From: JANLVJ01 sp031363945
GTDB taxonomy: Bacteria > Bacteroidota > Bacteroidia > Sphingobacteriales > Sphingobacteriaceae
Length of the DNA stretch: 64,000 nucleotides
Assembly (NCBI GenBank): GCA_031363945.1
Contig: JANLVJ010000063.1
Coordinates: 1-64,000 of the forward strand
Direction of reading: 5' to 3'
The position numbers were made by a program, and so were the translations under genes. This document shows, piece by piece, positions 43,569 through 52,876 of the stretch. How positions within the stretch are numbered: the stretch's first letter is position 1; every line of letters starts with the position of its first letter. A model generated the notes under the pieces. It had not been told where the DNA came from and searched no databases. It saw only the letters and a list, made by a program, of their open reading frames with translations.

Positions 43569-44438
43569 TTACAATCCCGAATAATAGTCGTATCCCAATT
43601 CAGCCCAGTAATCAGCTGGGCGATCATTACTAAAACTCATTGTACCGATACGTTTTAAATTTTTTATTCCGTATTTCACCGGAATAATCAGTCTTAATGG
43701 GGCACCGTGCTCGGCAAGGATAGCATTACCATTCATTTCATACGCCAGTATCGTTTGAGGATGCATCGCACTCTCCATATCAATACCTACATAGTAATTT
43801 TGATCGGGAGTTTCCAAACCCAGGTAATTCATTTTTACTTCGGCATCTAAACCATAATGTGCTATAAAATCGCTGAACCTGACACCGGCCCAGTGTTGAA
43901 TCTGGTCCCAGCCTTCAACACATTTGAAACTATAGACAATTTCAGTCTTGGGCAATGACCGTAGTTCCTGTATAGATACTTCAAAGGGGCTACCCGTTTT
44001 TTCAACCATAAGCTTCCATGTCTTAGGGTTAAACTGTTTATCATCAATGCCGATAAAGCTGTTTACACGCACATTTTTCTCAGCCATTGACGCAGGATAA
44101 GTTTTTACCAGGTGTTTATTACTAAAGATTTTTCTGAAAAAAAGCTCGGTCTGATTCATGGCTTTTCTCAAAGGTATTCTTGCGGTACCTGTAACACCGA
44201 TACCTGTTTCTTTTGGAGCATGGTAAAGCCACTCCCAGGCACCAATACCAGAAGCTGCCAGTATCGTAAAAACAGAAAATGAAATAAACTCCCGTCTTCT
44301 TATTTGTTGATTGATAATTTTCTGTTGTGTCAGATTAGCTGTATCTGGCATTTGTTCAGGAGTTATACCAGTCGTATCACCAGAAAAATGATCTTCTGGG
44401 GTTTGATCGTTAGGGATATTTTTATCTTGCATTTCCAA
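43569..44438 (-). CDS. YedY/sulfite-oxidase-family molybdopterin oxidoreductase
   Basis: This 289-residue enzyme belongs to the sulfite oxidase family catalytic domain (Oxidored_molyb). The molybdenum-ligand Cys is in SFKCVEGWDQIQHW (Cys173); the substrate-side blocks GLETPDQNYYVGID, MNGNAILAEHGAPLRLI and PVKYGIKNLKRIG follow. A hydrophilic 45-residue extension precedes an arginine-rich motif and hydrophobic segment (RRREFISFSVFTILAASG), which looks like a twin-arginine signal or anchor placed unusually far from the start. It probably acts outside the membrane with the cytochrome b encoded 13 bases upstream. The substrate could be a protein methionine sulfoxide or another oxo compound. Confidence 0.85.
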   Translation of the reverse strand: MEMQDKNIPNDQTPEDHFSGDTTGITPEQMPDTANLTQQKIINQQIRRREFISFSVFTILAASGIGAWEWLYHAPKETGIGVTGTARIPLRKAMNQTELFFRKIFSNKHLVKTYPASMAEKNVRVNSFIGIDDKQFNPKTWKLMVEKTGSPFEVSIQELRSLPKTEIVYSFKCVEGWDQIQHWAGVRFSDFIAHYGLDAEVKMNYLGLETPDQNYYVGIDMESAMHPQTILAYEMNGNAILAEHGAPLRLIIPVKYGIKNLKRIGTMSFSNDRPADYWAELGYDYYSGL

Positions 44439-44450
44439 TAGTTAATCAGG

Positions 44451-45269
44451 TTAAATGCCTGCGTCAGTTAATGGGGTAATTGTTCCGTTTTTATGATTTT
44501 CCGGATCATGCCTGTTTGCTTTTGAAAAATTAGAACTTCCCGGGTCATGGGTCAATTCCTGGTCTGAGCTGATTCTTCTGACTGATTCTTCATCAAGATT
44601 GGTAAATTTTACCTCTGGAATTTCTACGACTTCAAAACCGGCTATTACTGATCTGAAATTATTGAAACCGGCAATCGTAACTTGCACAATATGCACAATG
44701 AAGAAAAGCAAATAGCCGATTGTAAGCGCAAAATGCCAGATCCTTGCCAGATGATACCCACCAAAAGCCCAAACTAAACCGTTTAATTGTACTGGTTTAT
44801 AGATTGCAAGTCCAGTTAAAACAGATAATATACCCATTACTATGATTCCTGAATAAACAATACGCTGGGCTGCATTATATTTATCTGCGGGTAAGGGTTC
44901 ATTACTCAGGTGAAGATCATGCAATATGACCTTCCATGCCTCACTTAATGAATTGCGCTTGGGCATAAGCGTTTTCCAGGATCCTGAAGCGATGGTATAA
45001 AAAACATAGAAAACGCCATTCAAGGTAAAAAACCACATAAAAAGGTAATGAAAAGCCATTCCTTCTGATAGTCTTGAAGGAACATGCAGGGCATTATAAA
45101 GCCAGTCAGGGAAAAAATGAATTATCTGATGACCGGCTATCCTTATTTCATATTCATCATTTGCCCAATAAATCAATAAACCACTCCAGATCATGATTCC
45201 CAGAATTGGAAAATTGACCCAATGAGTCCAACGCATTACGAACGAATGTTTTTCTCTAATTATTTTCAT
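44451..45269 (-). CDS. Cytochrome b561-type membrane subunit
   Basis: This 272-residue protein resembles the di-haem cytochrome b subunits of formate, thiosulfate or sulfite-type oxidoreductases. Four main helices carry likely haem His residues: MRWTHWVNFPILGIMIWSGL, FHYLFMWFFTLNGVFYVFY, YSGIIVMGILSVLTGLAIY and ARIWHFALTIGYLLFFIVHI. A hydrophilic Ser/Asp/His-rich tail of about 45 residues follows. Being 13 bases upstream of the molybdopterin oxidoreductase gene, it most likely connects that enzyme to the quinone pool. Confidence 0.85.
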   Translation of the reverse strand: MKIIREKHSFVMRWTHWVNFPILGIMIWSGLLIYWANDEYEIRIAGHQIIHFFPDWLYNALHVPSRLSEGMAFHYLFMWFFTLNGVFYVFYTIASGSWKTLMPKRNSLSEAWKVILHDLHLSNEPLPADKYNAAQRIVYSGIIVMGILSVLTGLAIYKPVQLNGLVWAFGGYHLARIWHFALTIGYLLFFIVHIVQVTIAGFNNFRSVIAGFEVVEIPEVKFTNLDEESVRRISSDQELTHDPGSSNFSKANRHDPENHKNGTITPLTDAGI

Positions 45270-45682
45270 AAGCTACAGTGAATGAGCTTAATAATGATTG
45301 AATTGATACCGTTATTTTCAGAATCTTTCGCTAATTTCATGCAGGACAAGACATTAAAAGTCTTTTAAATATTGACTGATGGTATTAATTAGGGCTAATA
45401 TAAACACAAAGTTTAAACAGTAAATACCTTCTGACGGTTTGCTTATTCCTTGTATTATTACACCTTTCAAAAGCTCAGGTTCCTCATGAAATTGTAAAGA
45501 TAATATACGAATAATTTATCAGGGTAAGATTCGGCTCACAGCAACTAAAATTACAGGTACAGAAAATGCAACTATTAATTGTTATGCGATTTACGAGAAG
45601 GTAACAGAGGATGTGCACCTGTTCTATTTAAGGCTTTGGCATCTGTCATTTGGCTTGCTTAAGCCGGTCGTATTTTTCCCTC
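45270..45682. other. Intergenic region with a weak coding remnant
   Basis: There is no intact gene. On the plus strand around 45520-45610 one frame reads GKIRLTATKITGTENATINC, which has the rhythm of the C-terminal beta-sandwich of large glycoside hydrolases such as family 2. It may be the tail of a lost enzyme gene. The remainder is AT-rich with nothing recognised. Confidence 0.25.
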
Positions 45683-47455
45683 TTAAAGTTTATAGACTAC
45701 AGCTTCATAAGGTTGTAGGGCTTCACCTTTAAGCAGCCGGTTGCAATTATCGATCATCACACTTGCTTTACGAAGATTTATACCTGTATGAGCTTTTGCA
45801 GATTTGCTGGTAAAGTTTAATAAAATCAGAAAACGGGTACCGTTCAGTTCACGTGTGTAAGCATAAATACTTTCATTGTCTTTATCCAGTAACTTGTATT
45901 TACCATATACGAGGGTAATATTTTCTTTGCGCAGTCGGGTAAGTTTTCTAAAATAATTTAATGGGCTCGTACTAACTTTATTTTCTGTAGCAACATTAAT
46001 TTTAATATAATTAAGGTTGACTTTTAACCATGGTTTGCCAACAGTAAAACCAGCATTTGCTGTTGAATCCCATTGAAAGGGTGTGCGGCCGTTGTCCCGG
46101 GCCATCATTTTATTAGCTTCTATGAACTCAGCCATATTACCCCCTGTTTCTTTTAAATGCTGGGCTCGGTTAATAACAGAAATATCGCGATAGTCTTTCA
46201 AATTAGTAAATCTTATATTCGTCATACCCAGTTCATCACCTGCATAATAATAGGGCGTACCACCCATTGTCAGAATAAAGGTGCTTAGCATTTCTGAAGA
46301 AGTTTCTCTAAAGGCTGAACTATCGTTGCCCCATCGGCTTACCATCCTGGGCTGGTCATGATTACCAAGATAGATCGTTCCCCAGCCTTTTTTCTCAAAA
46401 CCTGTTTCCCAGGTAGAATATACCTTTTTAAATTCAAGTAAATTATATCCTTTGGGATTCATATGGTGAGATTCACCACCACCTATCAGACCTATTCCCA
46501 TACCTTCGAAGTGATAGGCCATATTTAGCTCATGTCGTGCGGGATCAACAAATTGTAAAGCCCCTTCAGGAGTAGTACCTGCACCTTCAGAAACAGACAT
46601 TATGTCGTATTTACTTAATACTTCACGGTTCATCTCTTTTAAATAATCATGCAGATGAGGACCGTTGCCATAATATTTCTGAATATTCAGCTCATAACCT
46701 GTTGGAAACGCGGGCCATGTGGTGTCTTTGGCAACATATTGAAAAGCATCCATACGGAAACCGTCAATACCCTTATCAAGCCAGAAACGCATAATCTTAT
46801 ATACATCCTGTCTGACAAGCGGGTTTTCCCAGTTCAGGTCAGGCTGTTGTTTGGCAAAATAATGCAGGTAATAGGAATTCGTTGGTTTATCATATTGCCA
46901 TGCATCGCTATTGACATCAAAGAAACTCCATCTGGGTGTAGGCTTGCCTTTTTCGGCCGGCCACCAATGATAGTAATTGCGGTATTTATTAGTTCTTGAA
47001 CTTCTCGACTGTTTAAACCATTCGGCTTTTTCACTTGAATGGTTGACAACCAGATCCATAATGAGTTTTAATCCCCGTTTATGCATTCCTTTTAATAAAT
47101 TATCAAAGTCGGCCATGGTACCGAAATCTTTCATGATATTCTTGTAGTCGCTTACATCGTACCCATTATCAAAATTAGGTGATGTATAAATAGGATTTAA
47201 CCATACCACATCTACACCTAAACTTTTAATATAATCAAGTTTGGAGTTAATCCCTATCAGGTCACCAATACCATCGCCATTACTGTCTTTAAAACTTCGG
47301 GGATATACCTGATACACTATTGCCTCTTTCCACCATTTTCTATCGAGAGTGACTTTATTGGGTTGAATTATTTTTTGGATAGATTGTTTGCAAGCGCCAA
47401 AAGTAAGGGCAAGGATAGCAATCGTCAGGGTTTTCTTTAGGTAGGTAATTTGCAT
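45683..47455 (-). CDS. GH13 alpha-glucosidase (oligo-1,6-glucosidase-like), lipoprotein
   Basis: This 590-residue enzyme should hydrolyse alpha-glucosidic bonds of short oligosaccharides. A lipoprotein signal (TIAILALTFGACKQ, Cys22) places it outside the cytoplasm. GH13 blocks are in order: WWKEAIVYQVYPRSFKDSNG, DLIGINSKLDYIKSLGVDVV, LIMDLVVNHSSEKAEWF, the nucleophile in GIDGFRMDAFQYV, the acid/base in IMSVSEGAGT and the stabiliser in YLGNHDQPRMVSRWG. A C-terminal beta domain ends in EAVVYKL. The QVYPRSF and NGDGIGDL motifs point to the oligo-1,6-glucosidase and alpha-glucosidase subfamilies. It is monocistronic or follows metQ by 97 bases. Confidence 0.92.
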   Translation of the reverse strand: MQITYLKKTLTIAILALTFGACKQSIQKIIQPNKVTLDRKWWKEAIVYQVYPRSFKDSNGDGIGDLIGINSKLDYIKSLGVDVVWLNPIYTSPNFDNGYDVSDYKNIMKDFGTMADFDNLLKGMHKRGLKLIMDLVVNHSSEKAEWFKQSRSSRTNKYRNYYHWWPAEKGKPTPRWSFFDVNSDAWQYDKPTNSYYLHYFAKQQPDLNWENPLVRQDVYKIMRFWLDKGIDGFRMDAFQYVAKDTTWPAFPTGYELNIQKYYGNGPHLHDYLKEMNREVLSKYDIMSVSEGAGTTPEGALQFVDPARHELNMAYHFEGMGIGLIGGGESHHMNPKGYNLLEFKKVYSTWETGFEKKGWGTIYLGNHDQPRMVSRWGNDSSAFRETSSEMLSTFILTMGGTPYYYAGDELGMTNIRFTNLKDYRDISVINRAQHLKETGGNMAEFIEANKMMARDNGRTPFQWDSTANAGFTVGKPWLKVNLNYIKINVATENKVSTSPLNYFRKLTRLRKENITLVYGKYKLLDKDNESIYAYTRELNGTRFLILLNFTSKSAKAHTGINLRKASVMIDNCNRLLKGEALQPYEAVVYKL

Positions 47456-47552
47456 ATTTTATATGAAAAGAGGTAAAATTGGAAAGTAGCAGATGGTCAA
47501 ATATATTAATTTTTACCATTAATCTATTTGTTACTGCCTGATAATGATTAAT

Positions 47553-48389
47553 TTACCAACCTTTAATGGCCCCACCTTTAAATTCTGTTAGGGCCGCATT
47601 TTCAACTTCTACAGACTGGTATGCTTTCACAAAATTCTTTATTTTGAGATCGTTTTTATTGTCTTCCCTTGAGACCACAATATTAACATAAGGTGATCTG
47701 GCATCTTCAACAAATAAACCATCACGGGATGGTATTAGCCCTGCAGCCGGGCTGAAAGTATTATTGATAATAGCGATAGAGACATTCTTATCATCAAGAG
47801 CACGGGTAAGCTGAGGTGCCTCCATTTCAATAATTTTTAATTTTTTTGGATTGCTGGAAATATCATTTACTGTTGGTAACAGACCGACTCCCTTGCGCAG
47901 TGTTATTAGTCCTGATTTTTCCATCAGTAGTAATGATCGACCACTGTTTGTAGGGTCATTCGGGATAATAATGGTGCTTTCATCCTGAAGCTGGCTTAGG
48001 GTTTTGATATGCCTTGAGTATCCGGCAATCGGATAAACAAATGTATTACCCTGAACTATGAATTTATAGCCTCTTGCCTTGGCCTGTACATCAAGATAAG
48101 GTCTGCTTTGAAATGCATTCACGTCAATGTCTTTTTGTAACAGGGCTTCATTTGGCATGACATAATCATTAAATTGTACGAGCTCAACATCAAGATTAAA
48201 CCGGCTTTTAGCAACCTTTTGCGCTGCCTGGGCAATTTTATATTCAGGCCCTGATTCAACTCCGACAATAAGGAGATTCGGATCATTATTTTTTGTTCCT
48301 GATTTACAAGAAGCAACCGATAGTGCAAAAAAAGTAATGACTGTAAGGGATAAAAAGTTTGTTCTGTAATTCATTCTTTTATGATTCAT
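47553..48389 (-). CDS. metQ: Methionine ABC importer substrate-binding lipoprotein
   Basis: This 278-residue NlpA-family lipoprotein (lipobox SVASC) binds methionine for the importer. It shows LIVGVESGPEYKIAQAAQKV, VELVQFNDYVMPNEALLQKD, DVNAFQSRPYLD, IIPNDPTNSGRSLLLMEKSG and PYVNIVVSREDNKND. It is the last gene of metN-metI-metQ, starting 3 bases after the metI stop. A second ATG at 48374 is also possible. The full set of three genes makes the assignment secure. Confidence 0.93.
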   Translation of the reverse strand: MNHKRMNYRTNFLSLTVITFFALSVASCKSGTKNNDPNLLIVGVESGPEYKIAQAAQKVAKSRFNLDVELVQFNDYVMPNEALLQKDIDVNAFQSRPYLDVQAKARGYKFIVQGNTFVYPIAGYSRHIKTLSQLQDESTIIIPNDPTNSGRSLLLMEKSGLITLRKGVGLLPTVNDISSNPKKLKIIEMEAPQLTRALDDKNVSIAIINNTFSPAAGLIPSRDGLFVEDARSPYVNIVVSREDNKNDLKIKNFVKAYQSVEVENAALTEFKGGAIKGW

Positions 48390-48392
48390 AAT

Positions 48393-49049
48393 TTATTTCC
48401 TGTGATCGACTCTTCTGGCAATCAGATCTCCACCCAATTGAATAACGAATACAAGTATTACCAGCAAAACCAGTACGCTATTCATAACTAGTGCATCATA
48501 GCCAATATAGCCATACTGATAACCTATCTGACCTAAACCACCTGCTCCAACGGCACCTCCCATCGCTGAATAACCAACCAGTGTTATTAATGTGATTGAT
48601 GCACTATTGACTATTGCAGGTAATGCTTCAGGCAATAATACTTTAGTGACAATTTGTAAAGGTTTTGCTCCAAGTGCTCTTGCTGCTTCAATCAAACCAT
48701 TTGGTATTTCAAGCAGGCTGTTTTCAACCATTCGGGCTATGAAAGGCGCTGCACCAATACTCAAAGGCACGAGTGCTGCTCTGACCCCAATAGAGGTGCC
48801 CACCAGTGCACGAGTGAACGGAATCATCCACACAATCAGGATAATAAAGGGAATAGACCTGAAAATGTTTACCAGGATGGCCGTAATCCGGTTCAGCGTT
48901 TTATTCTCAAGTATTTGGTTGGGTCGGGTGATAAAAAGAATTACACCGGTCGGTAAACCAATGACAAAACCAAAAAAACAAGAAACAAAAGTCATGACAA
49001 TTGTTTCCCAGGTTCCAGCTACTAATAATGAAATCATCGACTCAGACAT
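48393..49049 (-). CDS. metI: Methionine ABC importer permease
   Basis: This 218-residue membrane protein with five helices is the MetI permease. It shows GTWETIVMTFVSCFFGFVIG, VNIFRSIPFIILIVWMIPFT and the cytoplasmic coupling helix block EAARALGAKPLQIVTKVLLP, which contacts the ATPase. GYSAMGGAVGAGGLGQIGYQ follows. Its start overlaps the end of metN by 8 bases. Confidence 0.94.
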   Translation of the reverse strand: MSESMISLLVAGTWETIVMTFVSCFFGFVIGLPTGVILFITRPNQILENKTLNRITAILVNIFRSIPFIILIVWMIPFTRALVGTSIGVRAALVPLSIGAAPFIARMVENSLLEIPNGLIEAARALGAKPLQIVTKVLLPEALPAIVNSASITLITLVGYSAMGGAVGAGGLGQIGYQYGYIGYDALVMNSVLVLLVILVFVIQLGGDLIARRVDHRK

Positions 49050-50073
49050 AGCCTAGTACCTCCGGTTTAATATGTCTTGTTTCATAGAATTTAATTGATT
49101 TTTCAATATTTTCCGATGTCCCTATAGCCTCTATCAACATGACTCCAAATTTTACGCCACCGGCATAATCCATCTGGGCGCAAATGATATTATTGTCAAC
49201 CTGAAATAGGCGGGCAACTTCTGATAAGACCGGATCATCAACTGATTGCCCGGTAAATTCGAGTTTGATAAGGGGCCGTTTATCGGGTTCTGGTATTGAA
49301 CTCATCCTGCGCAGGTATTCATCAGGAACTTCAATCTTTAATGATGATTCGATAAACTTTTTGGCAAGATCAGTTTCAGGATGTGAAAATATAGCGCTCA
49401 CTGTTCCCTGTTCAATGAGTCTACCATCACTGATGATTGCTACTTCATCGCAAATTGCTTTTACAACATTCATTTCATGCGTTATCAGCAGAATCGTAAT
49501 ATTCAGGCGTTGATTCAGGTCTTTCAGCAAAGATAGAATTGAGCGGGTCGTAGCCGGGTCAAGTGAGCTTGTAGCCTCATCACAGAGAAGTACTTTAGGA
49601 TTATTGGCAAGGGTACGTGCGATTGCAACCCGCTGTTTTTGACCTCCTGAGAGATTTGCAGGATACTCATGTTGTTTTTCTTCGAGACCGACCAGTTTAA
49701 GTAGCTGGTTTACCCTGGTACTGATTTCTAACCGTGGTACTTTATCGAGCTCCAGTGGAAAGGCCACATTTTGAAAAACAGTTCGGCTTGACAATAAATT
49801 AAAAGCCTGAAAAATCATCCCGATCTGCCTCCTTGCTATTGCCAGATCTGATCTTGACAGACTGACAAGACTTTTTCCGTCGACTATGACATCTCCGGAA
49901 GTTGGAACCTCTAATAAATTTACACAACGAATCAAGGTACTTTTACCAGCACCTGAAGAGCCAATGACCCCGAAAATTTTACCTTGATTTACCCTCAGTG
50001 AAACACCTGACAAGGCATGCACGGCTTTATTTTTCTGGTAAAATGTTTTGTAAATATTTTTTAACTCAATCAT
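49042..50073 (-). CDS. metN: Methionine ABC importer ATPase with NIL domain
   Basis: This 343-residue ATPase powers methionine uptake. It has Walker A GVIGSSGAGKSTLIRC, Q-loop IGMIFQAFNLLSSRT, signature NLSGGQKQRVAIARTLA, Walker B VLLCDEATSSLDP and switch ITHEMNV. A C-terminal NIL domain (about 265-340, RPLIKLEFTGQSVDDPVLSE) is the regulatory methionine-binding part that inhibits transport when methionine is plentiful. It is the first gene of metNIQ. I saw no S-box or other SAM riboswitch in the 265 bases upstream. Confidence 0.95.
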   Translation of the reverse strand: MIELKNIYKTFYQKNKAVHALSGVSLRVNQGKIFGVIGSSGAGKSTLIRCVNLLEVPTSGDVIVDGKSLVSLSRSDLAIARRQIGMIFQAFNLLSSRTVFQNVAFPLELDKVPRLEISTRVNQLLKLVGLEEKQHEYPANLSGGQKQRVAIARTLANNPKVLLCDEATSSLDPATTRSILSLLKDLNQRLNITILLITHEMNVVKAICDEVAIISDGRLIEQGTVSAIFSHPETDLAKKFIESSLKIEVPDEYLRRMSSIPEPDKRPLIKLEFTGQSVDDPVLSEVARLFQVDNNIICAQMDYAGGVKFGVMLIEAIGTSENIEKSIKFYETRHIKPEVLGYV

Positions 50074-50240
50074 TCAATTTATGACTTGCAAATTCAACTG
50101 AGGTATATCTCCACTAAACTGGTATAGAATAGACACATCAATATTAAAGATTTATTGCCGGTTTAAGGTAATTTTTCACGGCTTATTCAGAATGTGACTG
50201 TCGCAAGATCAGTTAAAGTATAGGCAAATACCGAAAATAG

Positions 50241-50274
50241 AAAAAGCCATGTGTGTTTAAAATTTCCACATGGC
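50241..50274 (-). terminator. Rho-independent terminator after the symporter pseudogene
   Basis: An 8-base perfect stem (GCCATGTG at 50246-50253 and CACATGGC at 50267-50274) is followed on the minus strand by five T. It lies 65 bases after the end of the symporter remnant and 168 bases before metN, insulating the methionine operon from the arabinose locus. Confidence 0.75.
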
Positions 50275-50338
50275 ATAAGTCTGGCAACTGTCAGGATAGT
50301 AGCAAGAGCTAAATAGTCTCAGGATGCTCAAAAGTCTG

Positions 50339-51118
50339 TCATGTGCCAATATATGCTGGCGAATCTTTAATTAAATAATAGAATTTCACATACAATGCGG
50401 TTAGTAACAAGAATGTAAAAATGATCAGGGCAAGGGTAGACGGTGCGACCTTAAACATGGCTTTATCAAGTTCAAATGCTTTAGGATTTATTTTTTGTCC
50501 AAATAAACTCACGATCAACATAGTAATCAGGGTATGTAAAAATGACAGACCCATACAAATCAAAAAAAGTATGCCCCCATGACCTTTCGGATAGGCTGTA
50601 TAAAGGATTGTTTCATGACCAAACCAAGCTGCTGCATAATTATTAAAGATCACTGGCATCACAAAACCAGTAATAATGCCTGTAATGGCTGCCGAACCTG
50701 TTGTTCTTTTCCGGAAAAATCCAAAAATGAATATGGAAAATATGCCCGGGACACGCTGATTATACCGTGTTTCCAGGAATTGGGGCATGGTAAAGATCTT
50801 ATTTTTCAGGTAAACGGGTATAAACCAGACCGCGACGATGATCAGGGCAATAGCGGCAACCCACTCATAAGCAGCAACTGCCAGACCTATTACAAACCCG
50901 TTTCCGCTTTGTCCGATAAACTGTTCTGCTGAGATATTGGATGCTATTAGTTAGGCTCCAATAGCTTAACATGTTAAGGAACTTTCAGCCGGAAAGAAAT
51001 TTTTTGTAGCTGAAATACCCTGATCTTTTTTCTGCCTGAAAACCCAGTAACCATAACTGGCCATGATCACAAAATAAATTACAAAGATCAAATAGTCACC
51101 GGGTGCGAACTTATTTAT
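50339..51118 (-). pseudogene. Sodium/solute (SSS) sugar symporter pseudogene with internal deletion
   Basis: The minus strand encodes the start and end of a sodium:solute symporter. The N-terminal part reads KFAPGDYLIFVIYFVIMASY, then LTC-stop-AIGA-stop-LIASNIS, then AEQFIGQSGNGFVIGLAVAA, KNKIFTMPQFLETRYNQRV. In-frame stops are at 50966-50968 and 50951-50953 (complement). Right after NQRV the sequence jumps to a late segment, PGIFSIFIFGFFRKRTTGSA, so roughly 300 residues are missing. The C-terminal helices end normally. The likely start codon reads ATA at 51116-51118. Position beside araA implies it once imported arabinose. It cannot work. Confidence 0.85.
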
Positions 51119-51248
51119 ACAAGTTTAATAGTGAAGTGAAAGTCTGAAGTTTGATTGGTAGAGCTTTCAGACGTTAAGAATAGGGGAACAAACGGTGGGT
51201 AGAGTTTCAGAAAGATTGAGCACGGGAAAATCAAAAAAATAATTTAAT

Positions 51249-51287
51249 AAAAACCGGGTCTGTCTGCTTTTTTAAAGACAAACCCGG
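51249..51287 (-). terminator. Rho-independent terminator after araA
   Basis: A strong stem (51254-51265 with 51276-51287, CCGGGTCTGTCT paired with AGACAAACCCGG, one mismatch) is followed on the minus strand by five T. It lies 15 bases after the araA stop, so araA is terminated before the symporter remnant. Confidence 0.8.
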
Positions 51288-51302
51288 GCAAGGTGTAAGA
51301 GA

Positions 51303-52796
51303 TTATTTATAATATATTTCATTCCATTTCAGCTCATTACGGAACTGATCAAGACGGGTATCTTTTCCAATCAAAACACATTCAAGACCTGCCATGCTGG
51401 CAAAATCCTGAAGATGATCAGCAGTAAGGTTCTGACTGTAGGCTGTATGATGAGCACCACCAGCATAAATCCAGGCAGCACAACCAGTTTTCATATCAGG
51501 TAACGGCTTCCATAAAACCCTGGCAACGGGTAAATTTGGCAATTCAAATTCAGGTTCAACAGCTTCCACCTCATTTATTAACAGGCGAAAACGGTTGCCC
51601 ATATCAATCATTGAGGCATTTAGCGCTGGGCCAGAACCTACATTAAACACAAGTCTTGCCGGGTCTGCTTTGCTACCAATACCCAGAGGGTGAACTTCAA
51701 GAGTTATTTTACCCCTTGCCAGTGAGGCATCAACCTCGAGCATATGTGAACCGAGTACCAGATTATTTGCCGGATCAAAATGATAGGTATAATCTTCCAT
51801 GAAGGCATTGCCACCAGGCAGGCCTGCACCCATTACTTTCAGGGCCCGAACCAATGCGGCTGTTTTCCAGTCACCTTCGCCCGCAAAGCCGTAACCATCG
51901 GCCATCAGGCGCTGGGCAGCAATACCAGGTAGCTGTACCATGCCATGTAAATCTTCAAAGGTATCTGTGAAGCCTTTAAAACCACCTGCAACCAAAAAGG
52001 TACGTAGTCCGATTTCAATTCGGGCAGCTTCATATACTGAATTATGTTTCTCACCACCCTTTAATAGTGATACATCCATAGCATAGGTTGATTCATACTC
52101 ATCAATGACAGTATTAATTTGATCAAGCGTCACTTCATTGATGACCTTCACCAGATCACCAACCCCATAAGTGTTTACAGAATAGCCAAATTTTATTTCT
52201 GCTTCAACTTTATCACCGTCTGTGACGGCGACGTAGCGCATATTATCACCGAAGCGTATAAATTTTGCACCCTGCCAGTCATACCATGCAGCAGCAGCAC
52301 GTGACCAGGTATTAATCTGGCTGAGTACTTCAGGATCCTGCCAATGGCCTACGACTACCTTTCGGTTTATGCGCATTCTTGAAACAATAAACCCAAATTC
52401 ACGGTCACCATGAGCACTTTGATTCAGGTTCATGAAATTCATATCAATTGAATTCCAGGGAATATCCCTGTTGAACTGGGTATGCAGATGTAGTAGGGGC
52501 TTTTGTAATATATTCAGACCTCTGATCCACATTTTTGCAGGTGAGAAGGTATGCATCCAGGTGATGATTCCAATACAGTCTGGCTTTTGATTAGCCTGCT
52601 GAATAATTTCATAAATTTCTTCAGATGACTTGACAACAGGTTTGAAAACAAGCATAACCGGAATTGCACGTGTCTCATTAATGCCATCTGTTATTTTTAC
52701 AGCATGTTCACCTACCAGTCTAAGGGTTTCTTCACCATATAAGTGCTGACTTCCAGTAATGAACCAGACTTCATATTTTTTTAGATCGATCGTCAT
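51303..52796 (-). CDS. araA: L-arabinose isomerase
   Basis: This 497-residue enzyme converts L-arabinose to L-ribulose. It shows YEVWFITGSQHLYGEETLR, IGIITWMHTFSPAKMWIRGL, LHLHTQFNRDIPW, MDVSLLKGGEKHNSVYEAAR, the metal-binding Glu and His blocks (MADGYGFAGEGDWKTAALVR; EDYTYHF; LGSHMLEV; EVHPLGIG) and AGGAHHTAYS. All expected residues are intact and the length matches the E. coli enzyme. The usual partners araB and araD are not in the window, the neighbouring transporter is dead and the upstream regulator is truncated, so the pathway may no longer work as a unit. Confidence 0.95.
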   Translation of the reverse strand: MTIDLKKYEVWFITGSQHLYGEETLRLVGEHAVKITDGINETRAIPVMLVFKPVVKSSEEIYEIIQQANQKPDCIGIITWMHTFSPAKMWIRGLNILQKPLLHLHTQFNRDIPWNSIDMNFMNLNQSAHGDREFGFIVSRMRINRKVVVGHWQDPEVLSQINTWSRAAAAWYDWQGAKFIRFGDNMRYVAVTDGDKVEAEIKFGYSVNTYGVGDLVKVINEVTLDQINTVIDEYESTYAMDVSLLKGGEKHNSVYEAARIEIGLRTFLVAGGFKGFTDTFEDLHGMVQLPGIAAQRLMADGYGFAGEGDWKTAALVRALKVMGAGLPGGNAFMEDYTYHFDPANNLVLGSHMLEVDASLARGKITLEVHPLGIGSKADPARLVFNVGSGPALNASMIDMGNRFRLLINEVEAVEPEFELPNLPVARVLWKPLPDMKTGCAAWIYAGGAHHTAYSQNLTADHLQDFASMAGLECVLIGKDTRLDQFRNELKWNEIYYK

Positions 52797-52876
52797 ATTA
52801 AGAATTAATTGGATTAAACCGGCACTCGGAATGAAATTTAAAAAGGCCTGAAATTTAGTGTAGTAGTTCTTGTTGT

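Noticed and set aside
50074..50338. Possible SAM riboswitch upstream of metNIQ
   Set aside because: No S-box or SAM-II-like pairing pattern was seen; the only stable hairpin is a terminator facing away from metN.
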